Part shown: piece after piece, positions 54,968-64,000 of the stretch
Layout of the letters: each line of letters opens with the position of its first letter
Position numbering within the stretch: the first letter of the stretch is position 1
From: Paraspadella gotoi
Taxonomy: Eukaryota; Chaetognatha
Length of the DNA stretch: 64,000 nucleotides
NCBI GenBank assembly: GCA_051294375.1
Contig: JBJCIZ010000263.1
Location: 1-64,000 of the forward strand
Direction: 5' to 3'
The notes under the pieces: model-generated
Databases searched by the model: none
The model's input: the letters and a program-made list of their open reading frames with translations, nothing else
Told to the model about the DNA's origin: nothing
Program-made: the position numbers and the translations under genes

Positions 54968-55820
54968 TGAACAGGACATCAACGCTACGTTTCGCAGGCC
55001 CCGCCCGGTTGGCTGGAGAAGACCGTCAACGACAAGAGGAAAAGAGATTTCGTCTCGGAATCAGATTCGGGAGCCGAGAACGGAAACGGCGCGAGGAGCA
55101 AGGCCGCGCCTTCTGCACCCCAGCAACCGTCTCTCCCAGCCAACGTCGACAAGCCGATTCAATGGGGACTCTCACCAGCAGAGGCTGAAAAAGCTCACCA
55201 ACGCCACCTCGACGAACAAGAGGCCCGTAAGAAATCCGGGGCAAATGACAAGGAATGAGAAAGAACGATTCATCGAGTACAAGAAATGGGATAAACAATT
55301 TAAATACCCGGCAACTCCAAAGAAGAAAAGGCCAACTGTACCCCGCTCCGAGAAGAACTACCCAACGATAGATTCGGACGGATTCCGCTGTAGAGACGTG
55401 CGGGAAGAGTTCCGCAATACTGCAATTGTTTTCCACGAACATTCCACTCCTGAAGCCGACAAGGAAAAGACCGCGGCTTCCACCCAGAAGAAGAAACCGT
55501 AACTCCTACACCCTCCCCCCCGGAGACAACACGCTTGATGCTACGGAAACCCCCGACGTGTTGTTCCCCTCTTCCGTGACCCCACCTGACACGTCATTTA
55601 CGACTTCTGCTTCTACAACGAACTTGACAGAGACAACGCTGACGACCCCTCCATCTTCCGCAGACGATTCCTTCGTCTCCGTATGCGAGACTTGTCCGCA
55701 CCTACCGCCGCTCGAAAGGATTTCCTCGCTCCCCCTTATCCATATTACCCCCAGCGAGAACGGGCCCTTCTAGGCGAAGATGACGGCGAGGAGATGGAGG
55801 AAGACGACGACGATCTTTAA
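54968..55820 (+). pseudogene. BEL/Pao extra ORF, second part (copy C)
   Basis: Starts near MNRTSTLRFAGPAR and continues through a basic region, a segment MTRNEKERFIEYKKWDKQF at 55,245 and SEKNYPTIDSDGFRCRDVRE (about 55,350-55,405). A Ser/Thr/Pro-rich stretch and an acidic end EEMEEDDDD, with TAA at 55,818-55,820, complete it. It equals the open frame at 15,036-15,844 of copy A. Whether it is a separate protein or joins the first part by splicing is unclear: copy A has a stretch between them that ends like an intron. Broken by at least three indels here. Confidence 0.55.
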
Positions 55821-56717
55821 AAAGCTCGCATTGTTGCCCGGACACGCTGATAAGACAGTTGGACGGGCACAACGTGATATCAGACCAAAACCGGAACTGT
55901 TTACGGAACCGAATTACGGAACAACGGAATAAAGTCTGCTTTACGTGCTATGACTGTTCGCCTCAACGTAACTCGTTGGTTTGACAAGACAATCGCGAGG
56001 TTGACCTGTTTGAAAAGACAACAGTTCAATTTTCTAGAGAGCTCAGCCTCACACGTAAAACAGGTACAAACGTTTTTTATTATAAGTAAAGTTAAAATAT
56101 CGGTGACTTTTTATTCAAACGTGTTAAACCTTTGCGTCGTAATTGTTTTTTAGTTGATACGTCTGTTTATTTTGTTAGATTTACTTCAGTCTAATTTAGT
56201 TTTTTAATTCGTTTCATGATCACACGAAATTTAGTTTCTTAAATTCGTATCACTGTCCTTTCAGTAACGTTTAAAAACCGACGCACAGAATTTCGTAGGT
56301 TTCTATTCATACAAGTTATTTCGTTCGTTTTATTGACAATCATGATCAAGAAATAGTGAACAGTGTAAAATGTACAAATGATTACAGTAAAAAGAATAAC
56401 AATGATTATAGTTTCATTTTATATCTTATCATTACGTTTGCAGACGGGCCATTAAAAAAAAAAAAAAAAAATTAATATAAAATTAAATAGACATTTTTTC
56501 CATTCATCTTTCCATTTCATTATTTCCGTTTCAAATCTTTCCCCATCCCCTCTTTTTTTTTTTTTTCTCATTTTATTCATTCTACTACTTTCTATTCCCT
56601 TTTCTTATTTCCTCATTCATTTTTCCCTTTTTCTACTTCTCCTTTCATCTTCTCTCGATTCACCTTCCCCGGCATAAGGGCGATTTTTCCGGTTCCCTTA
56701 GGAAGCCGGAGGTGGGG
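55821..56717 (+). other. BEL/Pao 3' UTR with polyadenylation signal and polypurine tract (copy C)
   Basis: AATAAA lies at 55,928-55,933. The rest is AT-rich with poly-A (about 56,455-56,470) and poly-T stretches. The last bases, AAGCCGGAGGTGGGG (about 56,703-56,717), form the polypurine tract that would prime plus-strand synthesis, directly before the 3' LTR. The same tract abuts the LTR in copy A. Confidence 0.7.
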
Positions 56718-57415
56718 TGATGAGAGATGGCGCTGTTTTATTCATTTTTCTCATTATTTTGCTCATTATTTCCATTTCATTGTCACGTGACTTTTCTATA
56801 CATTTCGTCTGCTTTTCCTATACTCTTTTTGTATGCATTTCTTTCCTTTTTCAGTCAGTTAGAGAGTTACCTTGACCCGTCTCCAAACGGCTCTTTACGG
56901 GCTATGAAGTCCTTCCGTCATTCATGTCAGCCCTTACGTCACCAACTTTCCTAGATCAAGGGCCACGAGACAGCCCACTGAGACACTGCCAGCCCAGAGA
57001 CTCGCGGGCAAAGGAGGCACGGAGAGGCCACATGTCACTAGCCTCAGACTCTACTATGGACTCGTGACTCTTAGCAGAGACGGCGTCGCAAGGCTCGACA
57101 CCCTCGCCTTCAACGGACTTGGGTTCCTTCGCAAGCTCCTTCGACTTTCCACACCGTACAACGGGGTCGCAGAGGCTGCGACGGCTCCGAAGGGGCGTCG
57201 GACAAGACCGCGCCACTTCCGGTTGAGACGCGAGGTGAAGACCAAGGTTTCACTCAGTAGTAGCCTGACGGTCGACACGCGAGGAGGCGTCACCGAGACC
57301 AGGTTTGGTTCTGGTTTCTCGACATATTCATATATCATATATATGATTCATCATCTACCTCTTCCGTTACATTACGATTTCTAACTTTTTTTAAAGTTGT
57401 TACTCACAAGCGGCA
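56718..57415 (+). repeat. BEL/Pao 3' LTR (copy C)
   Basis: Starts TGATGAGAGATGGCG right after the polypurine tract. The core ends TCTCGACA at 57,324, and the shared TTACTCACAAGCGGCA word ends at 57,415. It is nearly identical to the 5' LTR. Confidence 0.82.
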
Positions 57416-57429
57416 TTTCAAGTTGTACC

Positions 57430-57790
57430 ATTTCCTATCGAGTATCGCTCTCCTTTTTTTCCTTCGTCCCGTTTTTTCCCATTTTCTCCTTCCATCTTTC
57501 CCTTTTTTTTCCCCCGTTTTTTTCTTCCCTTCCTTTATTTCTCCCTTATCTTTCATGTTCTCAAGTTCCCTGTTTCCCTATTTTACTTTCTTTTCCTTAA
57601 ACATCTTTCTCATTTTGGCGAACCTTTTCCTCTCTCCCATTCCCTTTCTTTCTCTCCTTAATTCTCACCATTCCTCTACTTCTGCTTCACCATTTTCCTT
57701 TCTTTTTCTTTTCTTATAAATTCCCTTTCTTTTACGTCTCTTCTCTCGTTTCATCATCCACTTCTTTCCCTTCCTTCCATTTCCCCTCCA
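57430..57790. repeat. Polypyrimidine tract
   Basis: About 360 bp very rich in T and C on the plus strand, starting just downstream of the 3' LTR. The Ser/Phe/Leu-rich ORFs inside are compositional. This could form triplex (H-form) DNA. Confidence 0.6.
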
Positions 57791-57879
57791 GATTTTTTTC
57801 GACTCGAAAATGACCATGATGCTTCCCGGGGCCTCGTATGTCTTTCTCTTTTCGCGCTAATTGGAGGCGGAAGTTTGGG

Positions 57880-57917
<38 letters not shown>

Positions 57918-58640
57918 CGCTGGGGAGGGGTGGACAGAATAGAGTGGTAAGAGAAGAAGAAAGGGTGGCGCGTGAAATGAAGGCGAAATAAGGGGCGTTG
58001 ACGAAATGGTGGAATTATTAAAAGGAGCCTATATCTGAAAAAAAAAGGAAGGCGCCCTCGTCTGCTCGGCTTAGCCTTAGCGGTAGCGGAAAAACCAATC
58101 CGGGGCGGAGAGAATTATTTGAGCTGGGGGGGGGCTATGGGCAGTGGATATAGAAAAGGGAAGCACGAACGCCGCTGGAAAAAGCCGTTCTTTTCGAGCA
58201 CGCAAATACAAATCGCGCATCGTGCGATCGCATTGTCTGTTTTTTTTAATCCGAAACCTCGTCTGTTTTTTTTATCCTACGTCATCATCAGACGAGATTA
58301 CGAAGAAATAAAGTCGGAGATGGAACCGAGAATCAAAGATTCCATTAAAACGCGACGGGATTTCTCGCGCTTATTAGAGAGATGATGTTGTAACCTTTCT
58401 CGATGTTGGAGCGAATTTAAACCCGATCGATGTGACGAGCCGTTAAGTAATAACAATTAGCGATTAAATTTAATAAAGTCTATGAATAAACGATTGAAAC
58501 GGAAGAAGGAAATTGGGTTTTAATCTTGTTAATGTATTTAATATTGTAAATAGTTGAAAAACAAAACGTTTGCTTTCGGCACAATTTCCGAAAAAAGATT
58601 TTTTGTTATCCTTAAGGAAACGGAGCTAAAACAAAACATC
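57791..58640. other. Unassigned DNA with a GA array
   Basis: GA array at 57,882-57,912. An 88-codon plus-strand ORF (58,119-58,385) has a basic N-terminal part and a Glu/Arg-rich end but no domain I recognise. Several AATAAA words follow near 58,470-58,490. It could be a gene end; the evidence is too weak to call one. Confidence 0.35.
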
Positions 58641-58644
58641 GTGA

Positions 58645-58656
58645 TCGCTCTCTCTC

Positions 58657-58715
<59 letters not shown>

Positions 58716-58787
58716 GTCTGCATTCTCTCTTTCTGGCTTATTCGAGGTTTAGGGAAAAAAAGGCTATGAAAAAAGAGAGAGAGAAAG

Positions 58788-58835
<48 letters not shown>
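58645..58835. repeat. (CT)n array facing a (GA)n array
   Basis: A CT array at about 58,648-58,712 is followed some 65 bp later by a GA array at 58,774-58,835 on the same strand. The two are complementary and could pair into a long hairpin. Confidence 0.75.
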
Positions 58836-58837
<2 letters not shown>

Positions 58838-58979
58838 GAGGAAGAAAAAGGGAGGCGGAGAAGAAAAGAGGAAGAAAAATAAGAGTAGAGAAGGCGGAGA
58901 AAGAGAAAAGATTGAAAGAATAGGGAGGGCAAGGAAGAAAGATTAAAAAACAAATAAATCGAAATGAAAAGAGAAACGA

Positions 58980-59000
58980 GAGGAGAGAGAGAGAGAGAGA

Positions 59001-59046
<46 letters not shown>

Positions 59047-59218
59047 GAGACAGGGAGGGATGGATGGTCAGCAAGCAAGACTGGAATGAAAAAGTTCAAA
59101 TGAAATAGAGAGAAAGAAAAGAAGAAAGAAAATAAAGAAAAAAGAAAGAAAGAAAGAAAGAAAAAGAAAGAAAAGAAGAAAGACAGAAAGAAAGAAAGAA
59201 GAAAGAAAGAAAGAAAGT
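58980..59218. repeat. (GA)n then (GAAA)n arrays
   Basis: GA array at 58,980-59,048, then a GAAA tetranucleotide array at about 59,105-59,218. No coding content. Confidence 0.8.
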
Positions 59219-59826
59219 CAAGCTACGCCGTCTCCTCGACGCTAATCCATCCTAAAAATGTCGTCACGGTGACGCCGGAAACTCTCGTCGGCGGCGTCCG
59301 AAATATTACGAGGGTCGACGCCGACTGCGACTAATCAGACGGCGCCCCCGCCTACGCCATTCAAACCGCCCAGTCGATAAAGCCGCGGCGTCCAGTAAAT
59401 AAAAGCTCGTTCATTTCTGATTGTCCTTTTTTTCGCGATATTTAAGGTTTTATATGGTTTGTTTCGGTTTTTTTGTTTTTTTTTTTTACTAAAATTCATC
59501 TTAATAGACGCAGTTATTTTGGGTTTTTTTTCTTTTTTTTTTTGTCTGTCTTTTTTTTACTATATAATCGGCGTTTCGGTAAGGTATTTCTTTTTTTGTG
59601 ACAGCATTTCTATTCGCCTCTCTCTCTCCTCTCTCCTCTCCTCTCACACTACACTCCTCTCTCTCTCCTCTCTCTCGCTCTCACACGCCTTCCACACATC
59701 AAAAGACACACACAAAACACGCGCGCGCCGTCCAACCGTCGCCGGCAGCGAGTTGCAGCTTATTAAAAATTCTTTGCTCGTTACTCTTTTGAAAAATCCT
59801 TGAATCCTTGATTCATCAGAGAGCGA
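59219..59826. other. CpG-rich stretch and CT tract, no gene
   Basis: The first 180 bp (59,220-59,400) are CpG-rich with many GACGCCG/GTCGGCGGC words, in contrast to the surrounding DNA. T-rich DNA and a CT array (59,620-59,695) follow. The CpG-rich part might be an exon or promoter, but I see no frame longer than about 25 codons in it. Confidence 0.35.
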
Positions 59827-60104
<278 letters not shown>

Positions 60105-60800
60105 CTCTGGATTAAAAAAATTCCTTCTCTCTTCTTCGCTCCGGGGAGAGAATGCCAGCGCCTCAAGGTTCGAAGCGAGGTTTGGCTCGTCGCTTCTCAT
60201 CCTGAGGAGAGTTATGGGGAGAGAGAAGAGAGGGAGTTTGGGGGAAAAGGTCTGAGTAAGGGGGGGAGAGAGATATGAAAGACAAGTTTGAAAAAATGAA
60301 GGCAGGAGGCCAAACAAAGAGTTTCGTAATTTGTGTCTCGTCTTTTTGGTTGTGAATCGTTGGAATCGAATGGAACAGGAAGAAGAGAGAAGACACAAGA
60401 TTCGCATTCAACAAATTGTCTTCTTATTTTTAATTAAATTAATTTTTCATAGATGACAGAAAATTTCTCTATTTATATTCTTGAACAAAACCTAGATTGT
60501 GACCACCGGGATTGTTTTTTGACACATCCACAGACCACTTACCATGATTTTCACTTTCTCCTTCTTATTTATTTCTTCATTTTATCACCAGTTTTCACAA
60601 CTTATTCTTTTTCTTCTTCTTCTATCTTCTTTCCATTTCACTTTAATTCTTTCCTTTCCTCTCTCCTCTCTCTCCTCACTTCTTTTTTCCGCCCTAGCTG
60701 CACCAGTAATAACATTCTTATGAGACCAACGTGTTTTTCTCAAAGACTTGTCAAAAATTCGCGCCATTTCGGAAGAAACGGAGAGCGAGAATTGTGAGAT
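60105..60800. other. Unassigned DNA
   Basis: Purine-rich DNA to about 60,300, then AT- and pyrimidine-rich DNA. No supportable gene or repeat with other parts of the window. Confidence 0.4.
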
Positions 60801-60802
60801 GA

Positions 60803-60827
60803 GGGGAGAGAGAGAGAGAGAGAGAGT

Positions 60828-60895
<68 letters not shown>

Positions 60896-60906
60896 AGAGA
60901 GAAGGG
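60803..60906. repeat. (GA)n array
   Basis: Interrupted GA microsatellite of about 100 bp. Confidence 0.85.
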
Positions 60907-61790
60907 GGGTTAGAGTCACTTTAGAGGGGTGGTAAATTGAAAGAAGAAAAAATAATAAAGTTAAACTAATTCTATAAAATTTAATAATTTGGTAACCCTG
61001 TTCCTCGCAGACCCGGACGAAGGATTAGGGGAAGTATGGGAAGCCAAAGATTTGAATTCCCTTTGTTCCAGAATTTAGTCAATCCCTTATCCTTTCGGAT
61101 TCTCTCTCTCTTCTCTTCTCTTTTCCTTTTATCTTTTTAAACTTCTGGCCTGATATTTCTGTAAATTGCTGCCCCTCGAAAAATTATCTTGCTGAAAGGA
61201 TTTGAATGCATGGTCTTTCAAATGAAAATTGCACCATTCCGCGATAAAATAAAAACTGTTTATTAATTAATTGTAACCCTCAAATAAGAGAGGACAGTCC
61301 ATCAAAAATATACTCCACTTCACCTCCTCGCTTTCTAAACGACCATTTCTGCCGACCTGCAACCCCCCCCGCCGCCTTAATACCCGCCAAATCTTTGTCT
61401 TGCCCTTCAAACGGTGAAAACGCAGGGCGATTGCTCAAGTTTCGAAAGCGTCTTGGGTGAAGCTGAAGAGACGCGCCGCGCCGGAAACGTTTTTTCCGCC
61501 AATACTCGCGGTTTTATGGAGACCAGCCGCCGTCAGTTTTCGTGGGCCGTGGCTTTTCCTAAACTCGAGATCTCTTCGCTTCTTTGAAAAAGACGGGCAA
61601 GATACTTTCGTGAATTTATGGATGTTTAGTGTTGAGAGGGAGTGAAGTAGAGGGGGGAAGAGAGAGAAAAAGAGAGAAAGGAAAGAAAAAGAAGAGAAGA
61701 GAAAGAGCGGGGGTAGAAATGTAGTAGAGAAAGCGAAAGAAGAGAAGAGTGTCAGGAAAAGAAAGAGAAGTTGCTTGTTTGCTTCGAACT

Positions 61791-61792
<2 letters not shown>
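60907..61792. other. Unassigned DNA
   Basis: Mixed-composition DNA. The stretch 61,430-61,640 is CpG-containing and less repetitive, with a 62-codon ORF that shows no domain. GA-rich DNA follows from 61,640. Confidence 0.4.
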
Positions 61793-61885
<93 letters not shown>

Positions 61886-61886
61886 G
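61793..61886. repeat. (GA)n array
   Basis: GA microsatellite with two single-base interruptions. Confidence 0.85.
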
Positions 61887-62796
61887 CGCCTCTCTTTTCG
61901 TTTCGCAATGTTTTCTCAATATCCCTAAATCAAGGTAATTCCAGTCCGTTGTTAAGAGGAAGAGGCCCTGTTTGGCGCCTGATTCAGAAAGAAAGGAAAA
62001 ATAGAAAATAAGAAAAGAAAGGGAGATAGAAAGAAAGACGATAGAAGTGGAGGAGCGTGGATGACTAGAAAGAAGTTTGGAAAGTGACGTCAATTATCTT
62101 GAAAAGATTTTGAAAAAAAGAATGGGAAAAACACAGAAAAGAAATTTTAAAAAAAATAGGAAAGAATTTTAACGCAACGATAAAACCACAAGAAATCGCG
62201 TTTTACGAAACGCATGTGTTAAATCGAAACCTTCAATTAGGAATAAACATACATATCTCAGACTTTTAACTAGTTTTTGTCATGCCTGACGTTCACTACG
62301 CTAACCAATAACCTCCCTCTTTTCCCATCTCTTTATCCTCTAACCAACTTCACTCCCGCCGACTCTCGTCCCGCGGTTTTTCCAAGGGGTCGCCGATTTT
62401 TCTTCCTTTTGTGTTGCGATTCCAAATATGGAGTGAAAGCGAGCATTTTCGGGTCGCGTCGCGGTTTCGCGCCCGTAAGTGGCCGAAGTGGGGAGAGGCA
62501 GAGGGGGTGGTAAGGGGGGGAGGGGCTTGAAATGGGAAAGTATGAGAATAAAAAGAATATAAAGAAAAAAAATTTGGGGTCGCGAGAGGAAGAAAAAATG
62601 GAAAAGGGAAAAAAGTAAAAGAAAAATGGCGGGAGAGCTACTCTTTTCTTGGCTAAGGTGAAAAACAAATTGGAAAGGACAAAAGAACGAAGGACAAGGA
62701 AAAGAAAAACGTAGAAACTTTAAATAAAAATACAGGAATGAAAGAGGAAACACCGAAAACAAAAGAAAAAGCAACAAAGTAGATAAAAAAAAGGAA

Positions 62797-62798
<2 letters not shown>
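61887..62798. other. Unassigned DNA
   Basis: Purine-rich and AT-rich DNA with a CpG-containing patch (62,380-62,490) that includes a CGCCCGTAAGTG word resembling a 5' splice site. No exon can be supported. Confidence 0.35.

Positions 62799-62876
<78 letters not shown>
62799..62876. repeat. (GA)n array
   Basis: GA microsatellite of about 75 bp, interrupted once. Confidence 0.85.
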
Positions 62877-62878
<2 letters not shown>

Positions 62879-62961
62879 GCAGGGAAGGTAAGGGAATCAG
62901 AGCCAAGGTAAGCAGGAAAGCCACAAAAAATGTCTCCGGGCTTTTTTTCGCATTTCGCTTA

Positions 62962-63102
62962 GGCGGAAGCCGGGAAAAAGTAAGAAACGCGGAAAGCGCT
63001 GAGCTGAAAGCGGAAAGCGCATAAAGCTTGAAAAGCGGAAAGCGCAAAGCTGAAAAGCGGAAAGTACTGTGACTGGAAAAGCGGAAACGTAAAAAGCTTA
63101 AA
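62962..63102. repeat. Minisatellite of GCGGAAAGCGC units
   Basis: Six or so imperfect units of GAAAAGCGGAAAGCGCAAAG type with irregular 18-28 bp spacing. Purine-biased, non-coding. Confidence 0.65.
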
Positions 63103-63149
63103 AGTTGTCTAAACTCTTTTTTTCTGGCGTGCTATCGGTTCCCCGTAAG

Positions 63150-63167
63150 CATGAGAGAGAGAGAGAG

Positions 63168-63260
<93 letters not shown>

Positions 63261-63262
63261 AT
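63150..63262. repeat. (GA)n array
   Basis: Interrupted GA microsatellite of about 110 bp. Confidence 0.85.
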
Positions 63263-63940
63263 AAAGTCGGACATTATTTTAACGAGGAGAGGAGAAAAGG
63301 TTAGGCGTGAAGGGCGAATGCTTTCGTCGTTCGTGCTAAGAGATTGATTCGAGGAGAAAACTGGTCATATCTCTTAACTCAGACTTTAATAGCAGCCGTC
63401 TCCAGGGAGCTGCCCCGGCCATTAGACCAAGACGGCATTCTCAGGTACGAGTATTCATCTGCAAGGCATCTCGCTCAACGGTACATTCACTTCAAAAGTC
63501 CTCTCCCTAAAAGCATTCCCACATAGTATATCTCAATGAAATTCCATAAAGCATTCTCAATCATGTCATTCACTCTAAAATTCAAATCTTTCCATGTACT
63601 GACTCTCTCAATTAAAAAAAAAAAAAAACCACAGAAAGGAAAAAAAAAACCCGGCCATCTTTTGATGACGTAAGAATTTCCAAGATAACGATCTGTAACA
63701 AGATGAATCTGCAGAAGAAATTTTTCATATATCTATCTTGAGCGCATTTCACACTTTTCCAGACTGGATCTATAGCAGACTTTCTCGCGAAGCATGATTC
63801 TCGCTTCCTCCGCCACGCCCCTCCTTCCCCCCCACGCCTCATCCCCCCTTCAAAAAAATAGAGAAAAAAAGAATCACGTGATTTCGCCCGAAGATGAAAG
63901 GCAGAAGATTTCTGTCGTCGCTTCTGTCCCGTCTTCGGCT
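63263..63940. other. Unassigned DNA
   Basis: Mixed composition with A runs near 63,615-63,650. No recognisable gene or repeat. Confidence 0.4.
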
Positions 63941-63944
63941 CTTC

Positions 63945-64000
63945 AGTTTTCGTCCTCGTCGTCGTCGTCTTCGTCTTCGTATTCGTCTTCGGTCTTCGTC
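63945..64000 (+). repeat. TCG/TCT triplet repeat at the window end
   Basis: GTCTTCGTCCTCGTCGTC-type triplets run to the end of the window. On the minus strand the triplets would encode Asp/Glu runs. It may belong to a coding exon that continues outside the window. Confidence 0.6.

Larger units (their letters stand above)
45323..57415 (+). mobile_element. BEL/Pao copy C, complete with both LTRs (about 12.1 kb)
   Basis: This is the only copy in the window with two LTRs in direct orientation. Layout: 5' LTR, leader, gag from 46,084, pol to 53,473, spacer with AATAAA and 3' splice site, extra ORF 53,743-55,820, 3' UTR, polypurine tract, 3' LTR. The LTR cores differ only by a few single-base indels, which points to a recent insertion. 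I see no convincing target-site duplication. BEL/Pao elements are usually about 5-10 kb, so this is large, owing to a long Gag and the extra downstream ORF. N runs lie at 54,019-54,028, 54,250-54,259 and 54,372-54,396. Confidence 0.85.

Noticed and set aside
53743-55820. Envelope glycoprotein gene (env)
   Set aside because: The position is right, but I see no signal peptide, no transmembrane segment, no fusion-peptide-like stretch and no cysteine or glycosylation pattern. I call it an unrecognised extra ORF.

Overview
The window looks like repeat-dominated DNA of an invertebrate metazoan, possibly an arthropod. The grounds are several copies of a BEL/Pao-type LTR retrotransposon (a lineage known from metazoans), a decayed Penelope-like element whose terminal repeats carry hammerhead-ribozyme-like motifs, dimeric tRNA-like SINE repeats, AT-rich unique DNA and a very high density of (GA)n/(CT)n microsatellites. 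No prokaryotic gene organisation is present, and I could not establish a single host gene with confidence. Frequent one-base insertions and deletions between otherwise near-identical repeat copies, plus thirteen runs of N (several exactly 10 or 25 long), suggest a gap-filled long-read assembly. Many broken reading frames may therefore be sequence error rather than real decay.

Layout. 1-13.5 kb: AT-rich repeats. These include a direct repeat pair (1-840, 1,690-2,480), two dimeric tRNA-like SINE loci in inverted orientation (3.0-3.8 kb minus, 5.15-5.94 kb plus), two copies of a GC-rich palindromic repeat (6.7 and 10.5 kb), a Penelope-like element (7.03-9.66 kb, coding on minus) flanked by inverted copies of a terminal repeat with a hammerhead motif, and tandem duplications at 11.3-12.1 and 12.4-13.4 kb. 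13.5-22.45 kb: BEL copy A, in two blocks of opposite orientation. 23.25-40.63 kb: BEL copy B, starting with its 5' LTR and interrupted at 28,992 by about 10.5 kb. The interruption consists of a diverged inverted BEL copy (D, 29.0-37.6 kb minus, itself carrying a foreign 2-kb insert) and a GC-rich, almost T-free block (37.65-39.46 kb). 40.7-45.3 kb: unassigned DNA with GA microsatellites. 45.32-57.4 kb: BEL copy C, the only copy with both LTRs. 57.4-64 kb: pyrimidine/purine tracts and microsatellites with no supportable gene.

How the main element works. From copy C its order is LTR - leader - gag (Thr/Ser-rich N-terminus, coiled coil, capsid-like region, three zinc knuckles) - aspartic protease - reverse transcriptase - RNase H - integrase - AT-rich spacer with AATAAA and a strong candidate 3' splice site - an additional reading frame of about 2 kb in the position of env but without envelope features - 3' UTR with AATAAA - polypurine tract - LTR. 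At about 12 kb it is large for BEL/Pao. The extra downstream frame, probably reached by splicing, is the most interesting coding feature in the window.
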